Shown here: positions 7,160-14,264 of the stretch, piece by piece
Numbering within the stretch: the first letter of the stretch is position 1
How the letters are laid out: every line of letters starts with the position of its first letter
Source of the DNA: a virus
Virus record (IMG/VR): IMGVR_UViG_3300047564_006327
Coordinates: 1-49,185 of that record
Direction: 5' to 3' (one strand)
Length of the DNA: 49,185 nucleotides
Notes under the pieces: model-generated
What the model was told of the DNA's origin: nothing
Seen by the model: only the letters and a program-made list of their open reading frames with translations
Database searches by the model: none
Program-made: the position numbers and the translations under genes

Positions 7160-7189
7160 GTCGCCACGATCATTATAGATCGTGGCGAC
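7160..7189 (-). promoter_or_regulatory. Perfect 12-bp palindrome around a -10 box
   Basis: GTCGCCACGATC (7160-7171) and GATCGTGGCGAC (7178-7189) pair perfectly with a 6-base loop that reads TATAAT on the minus strand. It may be a transcription terminator for the gene ending at 7213 (on the minus strand it is followed by ACTTTT), an operator covering promoter P7, or both. Confidence 0.6.
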
Positions 7190-7199
7190 GGGTTCGCAC
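7172..7199 (-). promoter_or_regulatory. GTGC-class promoter P7
   Basis: Minus-strand GTGCGA (7194-7199), a 16-bp spacer, then TATAAT (7172-7177). The -10 lies in the centre of the 7160-7189 palindrome. It drives the membrane peptide and the SH3-like gene. Confidence 0.55.
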
Positions 7200-7212
7200 G
7201 TGTTAGAGCGTT

Positions 7213-7398
7213 TTAGTCGATAGCGTGCTGTGCAACTTCAACTGCGAGCTTGAAGACCTTTGTGCGGATCACTCGGGCTTCCTCACGTGTCACGCGGACC
7301 TTACCGTCTGCGTCCTTCTTGAGTGCTTCTGAAATTGCCTTTACAAGATCGATCGCCTCGGGCGCGATGTCGATCAATTCGTCTGGTGTTAGTGCCAT
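7213..7398 (-). CDS. Small helical protein downstream of endolysin
   Basis: A 61-residue protein predicted largely helical (PEAIDLVKAISEALKK, REEARVIRTKVFKLAVEVAQ) with no membrane segment. GGGAGG is placed 6 nt from ATG 7398, and a GATAGATA box ends 16 nt upstream. Short helical proteins of this kind occur beside phage lysis genes, but I recognise no specific family. Confidence 0.7.
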   Translation of the reverse strand: MALTPDELIDIAPEAIDLVKAISEALKKDADGKVRVTREEARVIRTKVFKLAVEVAQHAID

Positions 7399-7414
7399 GT
7401 CTGCCTCCCAAGAA

Positions 7415-7422
7415 TATCTATC
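7415..7422 (-). promoter_or_regulatory. GATAnnTA box (GATAGATA)
   Basis: It ends 16 nt before ATG 7398, with GGAGG starting about seven bases after the box. Confidence 0.55.
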
Positions 7423-8124
7423 TCACACAATCTTGACACCGCGGACTGTGAGCGGTGTATTTAGCTCCCAATTGCCTGACCGCGCAATTTCGTTGAAGGA
7501 GTCCATGCGGTACACTGTCCGCTGAACAAGTGGATTCTTGTTGGCTGCAAGCCACTCTCTACGTGCCTTGATGTAGGCAAGGACCCAAGCCTTCTCATCG
7601 CCGCCATTACAGGGTGCAGGTTCTGCGAATCGAGCACGGATGATTGCCACCCCGCCGCTGCCACTGTGGATACATGTGTCATAGACAACGAGTGCGCCAA
7701 GCCCGGTCTGCAAGCCGATACGCTGGACATGACCCATCGCAGGCACCCAATAGTTGGCATCAAACACCTCGTCTTGAGCAGCTTGCATGACAGGGTCCTT
7801 ACCGGCTTCTTTCAGGACACCCATCAGGTACTTCGCCCAGGACGGAACGTTCTTAGGGTCCAGCTTCGCAGTCTCATTCAGCGCAAGCTTTGGGACGAAC
7901 TGCTTGAGTTCCTCACCATACTTACCGCCCTTGGCGATGTACAGGTCGACGATCTTGTCAAGAGAACCCGACCTGTCGGTTGATTGGTGCTTACCATAGC
8001 TGATACCTGCGCCATCTGTCAAAATTGCACATGTTGAATACGCGCTGGGTGTAGGAACTTTACCTGTCTCAAAGATCGACAGGACTGAATCGATCACTTT
8101 CTTCTGAGAATCGCTTACTGGCAT
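7423..8124 (-). CDS. Chitosanase/lysozyme-like hydrolase, endolysin candidate
   Basis: A 233-residue protein. Residues ~10-50 contain FETGKVP and then ILTDGAGISYGKHQST, a pattern resembling the GH46 chitosanase/lysozyme-like fold (an acidic residue on the first helix, then D-G-x-G-I-[ST]-Y-G). FDANYWVPAM and LGALVVYDTCIHSG follow in the helical lobe. Such phage enzymes cut cell-wall glycans. The family link is by motif memory, and the exact bond is unknown. It has no signal peptide, so a holin would be needed. GGAGG precedes the ATG and a GATACTTA box ends 16 nt upstream, consistent with late expression. Confidence 0.7.
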   Translation of the reverse strand: MPVSDSQKKVIDSVLSIFETGKVPTPSAYSTCAILTDGAGISYGKHQSTDRSGSLDKIVDLYIAKGGKYGEELKQFVPKLALNETAKLDPKNVPSWAKYLMGVLKEAGKDPVMQAAQDEVFDANYWVPAMGHVQRIGLQTGLGALVVYDTCIHSGSGGVAIIRARFAEPAPCNGGDEKAWVLAYIKARREWLAANKNPLVQRTVYRMDSFNEIARSGNWELNTPLTVRGVKIV

Positions 8125-8140
8125 GTGTGCCTCCTGCCAA

Positions 8141-8148
8141 TAAGTATC
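8141..8148 (-). promoter_or_regulatory. GATAnnTA box (GATACTTA)
   Basis: It ends 16 nt before ATG 8124 of the endolysin candidate. Six bases later the sequence reads GGAGG. Confidence 0.55.
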
Positions 8149-8151
8149 CCA

Positions 8152-8601
8152 TCACTTCTTGATCGGTCCGCCTGTGACCCAAGTGTCACATGTCCTCTTT
8201 GAGGCGCACTTAAAGTGGTGCATCTTGCAGTAGCCAAGCTTTCCTGCCTTGATCGTGTCCCATCCCTTCTCACTGGGATCGCCGCCTTCAAGACCCTTCT
8301 CAATGCAATTGAGAGTCTTTGGAGAAATGTCAAATGCTGCACAATTTCCACAAATCATCGACTTCGCCTCAGAGACGGGAATGTCATCCCACATCTCAGC
8401 TTTCTCTTCCCAGAAGTCACCAGGCTTTGCAGGGTTGGCAGGACCGTAACCTAGCTTCTTGATCGCTTTGTTACGGTTCTTTGTGTTGAGGACGGCGTCT
8501 TGTGTTGCCCTAGGACAGGAGTCGCCGTCCTTCTTGTCTTCCTTCACCTTCTCGTTGAGGATGACCTTTCTAATCTCATTGATGATGTATCTGCGTACCA
8601 T
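8152..8601 (-). CDS. Cys-rich protein with N-terminal helical tag
   Basis: A 149-residue protein from ATG 8601 (MVRRYIINEIRKVILNEK). The frame extends to GTG 8616, but the GATAGTTA box would then overlap coding sequence. The N-terminal 18 residues match the recurring tag motif of this phage. The C-terminal half carries paired cysteines: MICGNCAAFD, LNCIEKG, GYCKMHHFKCASKRTCDTW. Seven Cys plus His suggest a zinc or iron-sulfur site. I associate the CxNC...GYC...FxC...RTCDxW pattern with other phage proteins, but their role is unknown to me. Confidence 0.7.
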   Translation of the reverse strand: MVRRYIINEIRKVILNEKVKEDKKDGDSCPRATQDAVLNTKNRNKAIKKLGYGPANPAKPGDFWEEKAEMWDDIPVSEAKSMICGNCAAFDISPKTLNCIEKGLEGGDPSEKGWDTIKAGKLGYCKMHHFKCASKRTCDTWVTGGPIKK

Positions 8602-8606
8602 GCAGA

Positions 8607-8614
8607 TAACTATC
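8607..8614 (-). promoter_or_regulatory. GATAnnTA box (GATAGTTA)
   Basis: It ends only 5 nt before ATG 8601, with no SD between, a leaderless-type arrangement. Confidence 0.5.
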
Positions 8615-8807
8615 ACTCATCAACAGCTGGGTGCTGCACAAGCGCAAGGTCTTGCTCCCGACATGCTCTGACAAGAGATTTACCTTGAGGTAGCTTTACA
8701 AGAACCTCGTAGTATCCATCACCGTAACGACCCACAACTACACCCTCACGGGTCTCCCAGACGCGGACAAGATCACCTTCCCTGATCTCATCAGTCTTGG
8801 TGTCCAC
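8613..8807 (-). CDS. SH3/KOW-like small protein, GTG start
   Basis: A 64-residue protein with IREGDLVRVWETREGVVVGRY near residue 8 onward, then YYEVLVKLPQG. It is a member of the GD-L-V family with a seven-residue N-terminal extension. GTG 8807 is used: GGAG lies 8 nt upstream, and it overlaps the preceding gene by 17 bp. Function is unknown. Confidence 0.65.
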   Translation of the reverse strand: MDTKTDEIREGDLVRVWETREGVVVGRYGDGYYEVLVKLPQGKSLVRACREQDLALVQHPAVDE

Positions 8808-9309
8808 TTAGATCACTCCGTAGATTCATTGCACGCTCTAGCAACTCATTGCTGACGTGCTTGCCCTGTATCTTCTCCACTAGCTCTAGTGATGCCTGAC
8901 AGCCGCGCCTAAAACCCGCATCGTAGGATGGCTCATTCTGAAGAGCTGCCAACTTCTTTCTGAGATCCTTGTTGGCTGCTTCTAGCGTTAGGACTCTCTC
9001 TTCAACATCTGCGACAGTCGTTAAGATGTTTTGAGGTGTGCAATCCTCCGCGCCAGGGATCAGTGCTACCTGGTCGCAGATCTCGTGGATCGAGCGTCGC
9101 TCTTCGAGCTCTTGACGGACATAGACAGCAAGATCAAGGATCTCTTGATAGGCATCGACAAGAGCATCACGACCGTTATGGGTTCTTAAGGGTGTGCCGT
9201 ATCGCTGCCTGCCCAGCGCATCTCGCTCCTTCATGTCAGAGATGACTAGATCCCAAACAGGGGTGCCGTCTCCACGAGGCGCAGGCTGATCTTCAATTCG
9301 TTTAGTCAC
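8791..9309 (-). CDS. MazG-like N-terminal region plus coiled coil
   Basis: A 172-residue protein from GTG 9309. The frame extends to 9348, but GTG 9309 has GGAGAG 4 nt upstream and an 8-bp overlap with the upstream stop. Residues ~25-70 (KERDALGRQRYGTPL...RDALVDAYQEILDLAVYVR) resemble a phage family often labelled MazG-like nucleotide pyrophosphohydrolase, with the acidic helices E..LD expected for metal binding. A coiled coil (VADVEERVLTLEAANKDLRK) follows. The enzymatic assignment is tentative. Confidence 0.6.
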   Translation of the reverse strand: MTKRIEDQPAPRGDGTPVWDLVISDMKERDALGRQRYGTPLRTHNGRDALVDAYQEILDLAVYVRQELEERRSIHEICDQVALIPGAEDCTPQNILTTVADVEERVLTLEAANKDLRKKLAALQNEPSYDAGFRRGCQASLELVEKIQGKHVSNELLERAMNLRSDLSGHQD

Positions 9310-9817
9310 AATTCTCTCCAAGAATATAAAGTTTCCATCTATTGACAAAACCTAGCGTTCTGCTGAAATCATTTTCAAAGTGTAGCAGCTCGTCAAGGTC
9401 GTCTGGTAACACATCCTCACACAGTGCGCGGATTAGCTGCACGCTGCAGTCGAGCGGATAGATTGCTTCCTCGAAGTCTGCGTAACTTTTATCACAATCA
9501 GCGCCTAGATTCTTGTTGATAAAAGCACGGTAGGTGAGCACCTCGTCAAGACGAACACCGAACACACCTATGTTCGAGTCAAGCCACTTGTCATTGATCT
9601 CGTCAAGAAGCGGCAAAAGATCTTCCTTCACCGTCAGAAAAGTGCACCACATCTTGACGTGGTTGCATGCTAGCCCACCTGTCTGGTGATGTATGCGGTG
9701 CCACTCGCGCCCTTCCTTGAACGTGAAACGTGGATCATATCCATGATCCTTGATTGCCAGAGCTAGACGAGGAACAGCAAACTCGTGAAACTTCTCTTCC
9801 ATCTCAGTCGGTTTCAT
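9302..9817 (-). CDS. Hypothetical protein
   Basis: A 171-residue protein from ATG 9817 (MKPTEMEEKFHEF), with GGAG 9 nt upstream. An in-frame ATG at 9826 directly abuts that SD and is less likely. It contains HRIHHQTGG and CNHVKMWCTFL, then acidic helices (DVLPDDLDELLHFENDF). Its start overlaps the upstream SH3-like gene by 14 bp. No family is recognised. Confidence 0.65.
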   Translation of the reverse strand: MKPTEMEEKFHEFAVPRLALAIKDHGYDPRFTFKEGREWHRIHHQTGGLACNHVKMWCTFLTVKEDLLPLLDEINDKWLDSNIGVFGVRLDEVLTYRAFINKNLGADCDKSYADFEEAIYPLDCSVQLIRALCEDVLPDDLDELLHFENDFSRTLGFVNRWKLYILGENCD

Positions 9818-10031
9818 TATTCTCATCTCCTTTCAGTTTCACAAAGTCACCCATGAACCAGACACGCTCGACACCTTCAAGTAGAACAAAGGCAATTCTC
9901 ATTGTCTGATTGGCTTCCGAGAGCCTTGTCACTATGCCGATCTTGCCGTGATCTTCGTGTTGGCTGTTGATGTGTTCCACAAGATCACCGACTTTTAGGC
10001 GTCTGCGTCCTGTTTGTTTCTGTTCTACCAC
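9804..10031 (-). CDS. SH3/KOW-like small protein
   Basis: A 75-residue protein with a basic N-terminal extension (VEQKQTGRRR) and then LKVGDLVEHINSQ and HGKIGIVTRLSE, closely echoing HGKIGIVVGKE in the 1302-1529 paralogue. No clear SD was found for GTG 10031, so the start is uncertain. Function is unknown. Confidence 0.65.
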   Translation of the reverse strand: MVEQKQTGRRRLKVGDLVEHINSQHEDHGKIGIVTRLSEANQTMRIAFVLLEGVERVWFMGDFVKLKGDENNETD

Positions 10032-10049
10032 ATCAAAATATACACACTG

Positions 10050-10565
10050 TCAGGTCAGTGTATCAACTTCTGACATCTTGATTAGACGCTTATGTCGATC
10101 CCAGGCGACGTTGAAATGACCTGGAATGTTGGGTCGATCATCATGGATGTGACCGTGGATGACGAGCTTTGGCTTGATCTGCTCCACGAGGTTGATCACG
10201 TCAGTGTTCATGCTGGTAGCAGGCTTGTGGATGAACAGCTTGTCACCGACTATGAGCCAATCATGGACGTCGGCGAAGCCTGCTGCCTTGTACCAGCCGT
10301 CAGTCTGGTGGTCGTGGTTTCCTCGGATCAGGGTCTTGTGCCCACGTAGACGCATGATCAGGGCGCCGAGCGCCTCATAGCGACCCATCACACCCGCAGA
10401 GAGATCACCGACCAGGATCACACGGTCTGCGTCAGCCACAGTGCTGTTCCATGCGCGGACGATGTCGTCGTTCATCTCGTACTCGTCAGCGTGTGGTCGA
10501 CCGCAATAGACAATGATGTTCTTGTGGAACAGATGCAGGTCTGACGTAATCCAGGTCTCAGGCAT
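10050..10565 (-). CDS. Metallophosphoesterase (COG4186-like)
   Basis: A 171-residue protein from ATG 10565 (MPETWITSDLHLFHKN). The longer frame to 10661 only adds an Arg-rich tail overlapping the previous gene. It has metal motifs SDLHLFH, VGDLSAG, RGNHD, FIHKP and HGHIHDD. The SDLHLFHKNI start and GNHDHQTDGWYKAAGF are typical of the small COG4186 phosphoesterases. The substrate is unknown. The start overlaps the upstream stop by 8 bp. Confidence 0.85.
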   Translation of the reverse strand: MPETWITSDLHLFHKNIIVYCGRPHADEYEMNDDIVRAWNSTVADADRVILVGDLSAGVMGRYEALGALIMRLRGHKTLIRGNHDHQTDGWYKAAGFADVHDWLIVGDKLFIHKPATSMNTDVINLVEQIKPKLVIHGHIHDDRPNIPGHFNVAWDRHKRLIKMSEVDTLT

Positions 10566-10788
10566 TCTTCTTCCTCTTCTTGGGTTGATCTGTGAGGATT
10601 GCAGCTGCGCAAGCCTGCGCATCCTCGAGTGTCTTGAATCGGGACGCCTGGTGTGGTCCAAGCGTCAGTGTGAAGCCTTCAGTCTGACCGAACGTGTGAA
10701 TCGTCACATCTTCGTACCTGTCAGTTGCAGTTGCCAGTGTCCAGATCGTGATACCGCTCTCAAAACTACCTTCATGCTTCCAGTTCAT
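10558..10788 (-). CDS. Small unknown protein
   Basis: A 76-residue protein from ATG 10788 (MNWKHEGSFESG), with GAGGT 4 nt upstream. The GTG at 10794 is a weaker alternative. It has a beta-type middle (ITIWTLATATD), an Ala-rich helix (EDAQACAAAIL) and a Lys-rich tail (PKKRKKNA). It is first in the transcript from promoter P4 and coupled to the phosphoesterase gene. Confidence 0.65.
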   Translation of the reverse strand: MNWKHEGSFESGITIWTLATATDRYEDVTIHTFGQTEGFTLTLGPHQASRFKTLEDAQACAAAILTDQPKKRKKNA

Positions 10789-10803
10789 CGCCACCTCGAC
10801 TAC

Positions 10804-10831
10804 ATTATAACACAGTTTATCGTGGTTGCAC
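10804..10831 (-). promoter_or_regulatory. GTGCAA-class promoter P4
   Basis: Minus-strand CCC-GTGCAA (-35 at 10826-10831), a 16-bp spacer, then TG-T-TATAAT (-10 at 10804-10809). The ATG at 10788 follows 15 bp later with an SD between. Confidence 0.7.
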
Positions 10832-10834
10832 GGG

Positions 10835-11002
10835 TCACTCGTCGATGCTTAGGTCACCTAGGCGATCGTAGTCAGATCGAGTCACACGCTTAGTAGCGAC
10901 GAAGTCACAGCAGAAGATGTAGGTGGCGTAGCTGATCAGGACGTTCTCAGCGAATACAGACGCCCAGAGCAGACGCTGCTCCAGTATTGCACTCTTTTCC
11001 AT
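10835..11002 (-). CDS. Small unknown protein
   Basis: A 55-residue protein from ATG 11002 (MEKSAILEQRLLWASV), with a moderately hydrophobic middle (SYATYIFCCDFVATK). The frame stays open to 11164, but that extension has no SD and looks non-coding. The SD for 11002 is weak. No family is recognised. Confidence 0.5.
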   Translation of the reverse strand: MEKSAILEQRLLWASVFAENVLISYATYIFCCDFVATKRVTRSDYDRLGDLSIDE

Positions 11003-11015
11003 GACACACCCCACA

Positions 11016-11120
11016 TCAGTGTGATGCGCATGCTTGGGAGAGCATGCACGACCGAGAGTTCTGTGTGTCACCTGGGACACCGAAAACGAATTGCTGCGGC
11101 TTAATTGAGCTAATGAGCAT
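11016..11120 (-). CDS. Possible 34-residue peptide
   Basis: ATG 11120 (MLISSIKPQQFVFG...) has a perfect AGGAGG 5 nt upstream and runs 34 codons, ending ACASH. An inverted repeat, GCATGCT/AGCATGC (11028-11034, 11041-11047), lies within it, so the region may instead be a structured leader for the following gene. Coding evidence rests only on the SD. Confidence 0.35.
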   Translation of the reverse strand: MLISSIKPQQFVFGVPGDTQNSRSCMLSQACASH

Positions 11121-11144
11121 GCATACCTCCTGACTATAAATAGG

Positions 11145-11918
11145 TCAGTCAAAAGTGCGTGCACTCGGCAACGTCAACTTAGTCCATGCTATCAGGTGAT
11201 TGTAGGCCTCATCGTACTCTGCTTCGTTCAATGCATTCGCCGCCTGGAGATGATCGAGGTATCTAACAAGGACCTCATCGACGGTGCAGCGACGTTTCTT
11301 CGCCTCGTAGTATATACCTTGCGTGATTGGGCCCACTTCCTCGTAGCATGTCAAATAGCTGAAGATATTACCATCAATTGACCGATTTAAGCGGTCGACT
11401 TCCTCACGCCCCCACGAGTCTAGAGAATCGTAGCATTCACTGAACACCTTAGCGCGTAAGTTCAGAGTGTGCACTATCTTTCCCCACTTTGGAACATGGG
11501 GGACTAAATTGCGTTGTGGTGGCGCCAGACCTGCCAACGCGCCCTCATCAGAGATGTGCTCAATCTCGTGTCTAATGCTGCCACACAACTCATAGTACAT
11601 GTCCGACAGGTGATCCTTTCGGTTGGGATTGTGGTGGATCTCAACTTCAATGTGACTATTTCCAGTGTCATCTGCCCAGACAGACGCGAAGACGTCATAA
11701 CCTTTGCGCTTCCTGCGCACAACTTTTAGATTTACGTCAAATCCAATTGCTGTCGCAGGATTTCGTGGGATTTCTCCCCGCGCGCGGTCCCAAAGATAAT
11801 AGTAACCGGGCGCGGGGAGAGTTGTCTTAAACCGCCGCTGGTCAACGCTTCCGACCAGCGTGTGCATAATATTTCGTGAGACTAACCTAACAAGAGACCT
11901 GTACTTTCCACGAGGCAA
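11145..11918 (-). CDS. HExxH zincin-like protein
   Basis: A 257-residue protein with a basic start. Near residue 117 it carries SIRHEIEHISDEG, an HExxH zinc-metallopeptidase signature preceded by a long helix (MYYELCGSI) as in zincins. A third ligand is not obvious; candidates lie in the helices after 150. The substrate is unknown, and the C-terminal third is helical (YLDHLQAANALNEAEYDEAY). It abuts the Nudix gene with no gap. Confidence 0.65.
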   Translation of the reverse strand: MPRGKYRSLVRLVSRNIMHTLVGSVDQRRFKTTLPAPGYYYLWDRARGEIPRNPATAIGFDVNLKVVRRKRKGYDVFASVWADDTGNSHIEVEIHHNPNRKDHLSDMYYELCGSIRHEIEHISDEGALAGLAPPQRNLVPHVPKWGKIVHTLNLRAKVFSECYDSLDSWGREEVDRLNRSIDGNIFSYLTCYEEVGPITQGIYYEAKKRRCTVDEVLVRYLDHLQAANALNEAEYDEAYNHLIAWTKLTLPSARTFD

Positions 11919-12497
11919 TTAATCCTCCGCGAGCTCCTGAAGCCGCTCGATAAGTTCATGTGACTTGATACCGATCTGCATCGTCTCCACTGCCCACCTG
12001 ACACCGGGCTTCAAGTAGTTGTGAAGTGGAACCCGATCAATGTCGTCGATAGGAACCCAGACACCGTCGTCGTGCTCTCGAATTCCCTTGTCGTTGACGC
12101 CAATCTTAAAGTTGGCGCACTGTGTCTCTGCAGCGAACAAGATGACGTCCTTCTTGGGAGAGCCATCCTTGTTGAAGTTCCTGCAGACATAGTGCTCGTT
12201 CCCCCAGGACAGCCTGGCAATGCGCTCATCTGACGATAGCGTTGCATTTGGATCAAATGTGAGAGCGTAGCCGCACTCCTCACGCGCTTCTCGAACTGCT
12301 GTGTTCATGATCTGACCGATCGAGCCTGCCGGATTATCCACGTCAGCATCCTGCATGTCAACGTGTCCCTTGCAGATGTCAAATCGACCATACACTTTCA
12401 ATGCCAAGAAGCACCAACCCTTCTTATCATCGTTACGTAAGATGACTACGCCTGCTGACACCTCCGGTGCAGCCTGCACTCTACTCTTCTTAGCCAT
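11919..12497 (-). CDS. Nudix hydrolase
   Basis: A 192-residue protein. The Nudix helix is VREAREECGYAL near residue 68, matching the REUXEEXGU part of the Nudix box. The preceding Gly-Glu part is expanded by an acidic insertion (MQDADVDNPAGS). VSAGVVILRN near 14 and VILFAAETQ near 115 supply the flanking strands. Nudix enzymes hydrolyse nucleoside-diphosphate-linked compounds, and the substrate here is open. A TATGAT box lies 23 bp upstream of ATG 12497. Confidence 0.85.
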   Translation of the reverse strand: MAKKSRVQAAPEVSAGVVILRNDDKKGWCFLALKVYGRFDICKGHVDMQDADVDNPAGSIGQIMNTAVREAREECGYALTFDPNATLSSDERIARLSWGNEHYVCRNFNKDGSPKKDVILFAAETQCANFKIGVNDKGIREHDDGVWVPIDDIDRVPLHNYLKPGVRWAVETMQIGIKSHELIERLQELAED

Positions 12498-12546
12498 GAG
12501 ATACCTTCCTTCATGTTAGCATCATACGTGCTATGTTAGAAAAGTA

Positions 12547-12888
12547 TCACCGCTTGTAGTCATCCTGAAGTCTGACGACATCATCAAGTTCTGTCGTGGA
12601 TACTTCGACGATCACAACGTCGTGCTCACCTGCACCGAAACGATGGACAGTCAGCGGAGCAACGTGAAACGACTCACCAGCCTGCAGCTTCTTGTCAAAG
12701 ATGATGCCGTTCTTCTCCTGGAGTGTGAGATGCAGTGTCCCCTGCATGACACGGATTGTCTCCATCTTCCGCTCATGGTACTGAAGACTGAGACGGTGAC
12801 CCGCCTGAATGTACAGGATCTTGCCACAGTATTTGTCAGTCTCGGCCCAGATCTCCTCATGCCCCCAAGGCTTCTTCACAAGACGCAT
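12547..12888 (-). CDS. Mannose-6-phosphate isomerase-type cupin
   Basis: A 113-residue single cupin: VKKPWGHEEIWAETDKYCGK, then SLQYHERKMETIRV and GESFHVAPLTVHRFGAG. His/Glu metal ligands are in the expected places (QYHERKMET and the later H). ELDDVVRLQDDYKR is the standard end of type II phosphomannose isomerase domains (the C-terminal half of ManC-like enzymes). It likely isomerises a sugar phosphate or acts in sugar-nucleotide supply. It is one base from the nucleotidyltransferase upstream, so the pair is probably co-functional. Confidence 0.85.
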   Translation of the reverse strand: MRLVKKPWGHEEIWAETDKYCGKILYIQAGHRLSLQYHERKMETIRVMQGTLHLTLQEKNGIIFDKKLQAGESFHVAPLTVHRFGAGEHDVVIVEVSTTELDDVVRLQDDYKR

Positions 12889-12889
12889 C

Positions 12890-13366
12890 TTAACCTCCTC
12901 TCACAGCTTTAACTAGATCAGATGACGACTGGATCTTGCCACCGCCGATGCCGAAGTAGACGTGGCAGCCGATCTCCTGACACAGAATGAACTCAGGCAC
13001 GTTCTGCGCGCTGTCACGATCACCGCCCTTGGTGAAGATTAGCGGGTGGAGGACACCTAACGCTCCAGTCACTGTCTGGCTACCGTCATCCCAACCTACA
13101 ACATAGTCGACTCCACGGACACCTGCGATGATCTCCATCCTCTCGTCGTGAGGCATGAAAGCGAATCCCTTCTTGCGCTGAAGGAATCCGTCACCGTTGA
13201 CGATCACGACAAGGGGAAGCTTGTGGGCTGATGCGACAATTGCGCTCTCCTGCAAACAGCGAAGGTGGCCCACATGCATCGGATCAAATCCTCCACTAGT
13301 GACCACACATCCCTTTACGTCCTGTTGCTTGATGAGATCATAAGGATCTTTATAGATGTGCTTCAT
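12890..13366 (-). CDS. Cytidylyltransferase-like nucleotidyltransferase
   Basis: A 158-residue protein from ATG 13366 (MKHIYKDPYDLI); the frame extends five codons further. The nucleotide-binding HxGH motif appears as GGFDPMHVGHLRCLQES near residue 26, with the later FTKGGDRDS near 111 typical of the RfaE-C/glycerol-3-phosphate cytidylyltransferase superfamily. It should transfer NMP to a sugar or alditol phosphate, which fits the neighbouring isomerase cupin. ATG is 6 bp from a TATGAT box. Confidence 0.8.
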   Translation of the reverse strand: MKHIYKDPYDLIKQQDVKGCVVTSGGFDPMHVGHLRCLQESAIVASAHKLPLVVIVNGDGFLQRKKGFAFMPHDERMEIIAGVRGVDYVVGWDDGSQTVTGALGVLHPLIFTKGGDRDSAQNVPEFILCQEIGCHVYFGIGGGKIQSSSDLVKAVRGG

Positions 13367-13401
13367 AGAAGCATCATACAAAGCACCCAGCTATGTTTAC
13401 A

Positions 13402-13941
13402 TCAACCAGAGAGGTCGTCGCAAGCCCGCTGCTTGAGCAGGTAGTAGTAGCCCTCGTGGTCGTTGGCTATACCACCGATCTGGTCCTCAAGACCCAGTGT
13501 CATTGATCCACACTCATCCAGGTCGCTCTTCATGCACTCGAGGAACTCGATGAAGTCCTTGATGATCGCCATGCCAGCGGCAGCGATGCCAGCAGAGTTC
13601 AGCTTGTTAGGAGATGGGTACGCGCAGATTACCTGCGCTGCGCCAGTCGCGATGTGGCTTGGGCATGCGATGTCTGCACCGCAGAGCCCGATCGCCTTCT
13701 CGATCACACCGTCAATCGCTTCATCCACACCTGTGTAGATCTTGTCGTACAGGAAGGAGTGATCGCCTGAGAAAGAGACACCGCGAGTGATGTGGTGTGC
13801 CCCATGGAACCAGAGGTGGATCGCTCTCATGTAGCAGATCTGAGAGAACATGTAGTTGTAGAGCTTGCCGTCTGTCTCTGGACCGTAGATGTCCATGACG
13901 ACGAAGCCCTGACCTGTCATACGTGGTGTGTCGTGCATCAT
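13402..13941 (-). CDS. Dps/ferritin-like protein
   Basis: A 179-residue protein. Helix 1 and 2 carry RAIHLWFHGAHHITRG and SFLYDKIYTGVDEAIDGVIEKAIGL, resembling the Dps layout (LHWxxxGxxF...L...YxxxxxxxDxxAERxxxLG) with His, Asp and Glu in ferroxidase-like places. It is longer than usual between helices and has several Cys. Dps proteins bind DNA and oxidise iron. The role in this phage is unknown, with protection of phage DNA from oxidation as one guess. ATG is 5 nt from a GATACGTA box. Confidence 0.6.
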   Translation of the reverse strand: MMHDTPRMTGQGFVVMDIYGPETDGKLYNYMFSQICYMRAIHLWFHGAHHITRGVSFSGDHSFLYDKIYTGVDEAIDGVIEKAIGLCGADIACPSHIATGAAQVICAYPSPNKLNSAGIAAAGMAIIKDFIEFLECMKSDLDECGSMTLGLEDQIGGIANDHEGYYYLLKQRACDDLSG

Positions 13942-14264
13942 GTAGATACGTATCCTTCACCCTTGCGTGGAGACCGTCGGATGACTTGAGTCTGGGGTTG
14001 CTTGGTCTTCTGCACAGGTAGCGTTGGCTGCTCCGACTTAATCTGCCAGTCAAATGCCGTGAAATATGACTGCCAGTCACCTTTGGGCACGCCTGCCTTC
14101 CGGAGCTCTTCTTCCTTGTTCTCACGTGGCTTGACCGTGTAAGCCACACCCGATGAGAGGCGACGCACTTCAACGATCTCACACTTGATCTTCACACCAC
14201 AGTAAGTCTCAACTTCAACTAGGGTCCACAGTGGCAGAGCGGGACCATCATACACCTTTCTCAA
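13938..14264 (-). CDS. Hypothetical protein, SH3-like start
   Basis: A 108-residue protein with LWTLVEVETYCGVKIKCEIV (two strands reminiscent of the small SH3-like family), then a charged middle and a basic tail (VIRRSPRKGEG). The start is non-ATG (TTG at 14264) and not well supported by an SD. It overlaps both neighbours by 4 bp. No family is recognised. Confidence 0.55.
   Translation of the reverse strand: MRKVYDGPALPLWTLVEVETYCGVKIKCEIVEVRRLSSGVAYTVKPRENKEEELRKAGVPKGDWQSYFTAFDWQIKSEQPTLPVQKTKQPQTQVIRRSPRKGEGYVST
13947..13954 (-). promoter_or_regulatory. GATAnnTA box (GATACGTA)
   Basis: It ends 5 nt before ATG 13941 of the Dps-like gene, with no SD between. Confidence 0.5.

Noticed and set aside
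7160-7189. tRNA or structured ncRNA in the 7.15 kb palindrome
   Set aside because: It is a single short perfect hairpin without cloverleaf arms.
10566-10661. Arg-rich N-terminal extension of the second phosphoesterase
   Set aside because: It overlaps the upstream gene almost fully, has no SD, and the family starts at the MPETW methionine (10565).
11136-11143. TATAAATA on the plus strand, like a T4 late promoter
   Set aside because: All downstream genes on the plus strand are absent; on the minus strand it is not in promoter orientation.
11003-11164. N-terminal extension of the 10835-11002 gene
   Set aside because: The extended frame lacks an SD and covers the hairpin at 11028-11047; the peptide from ATG 11002 looks coding, the rest does not.
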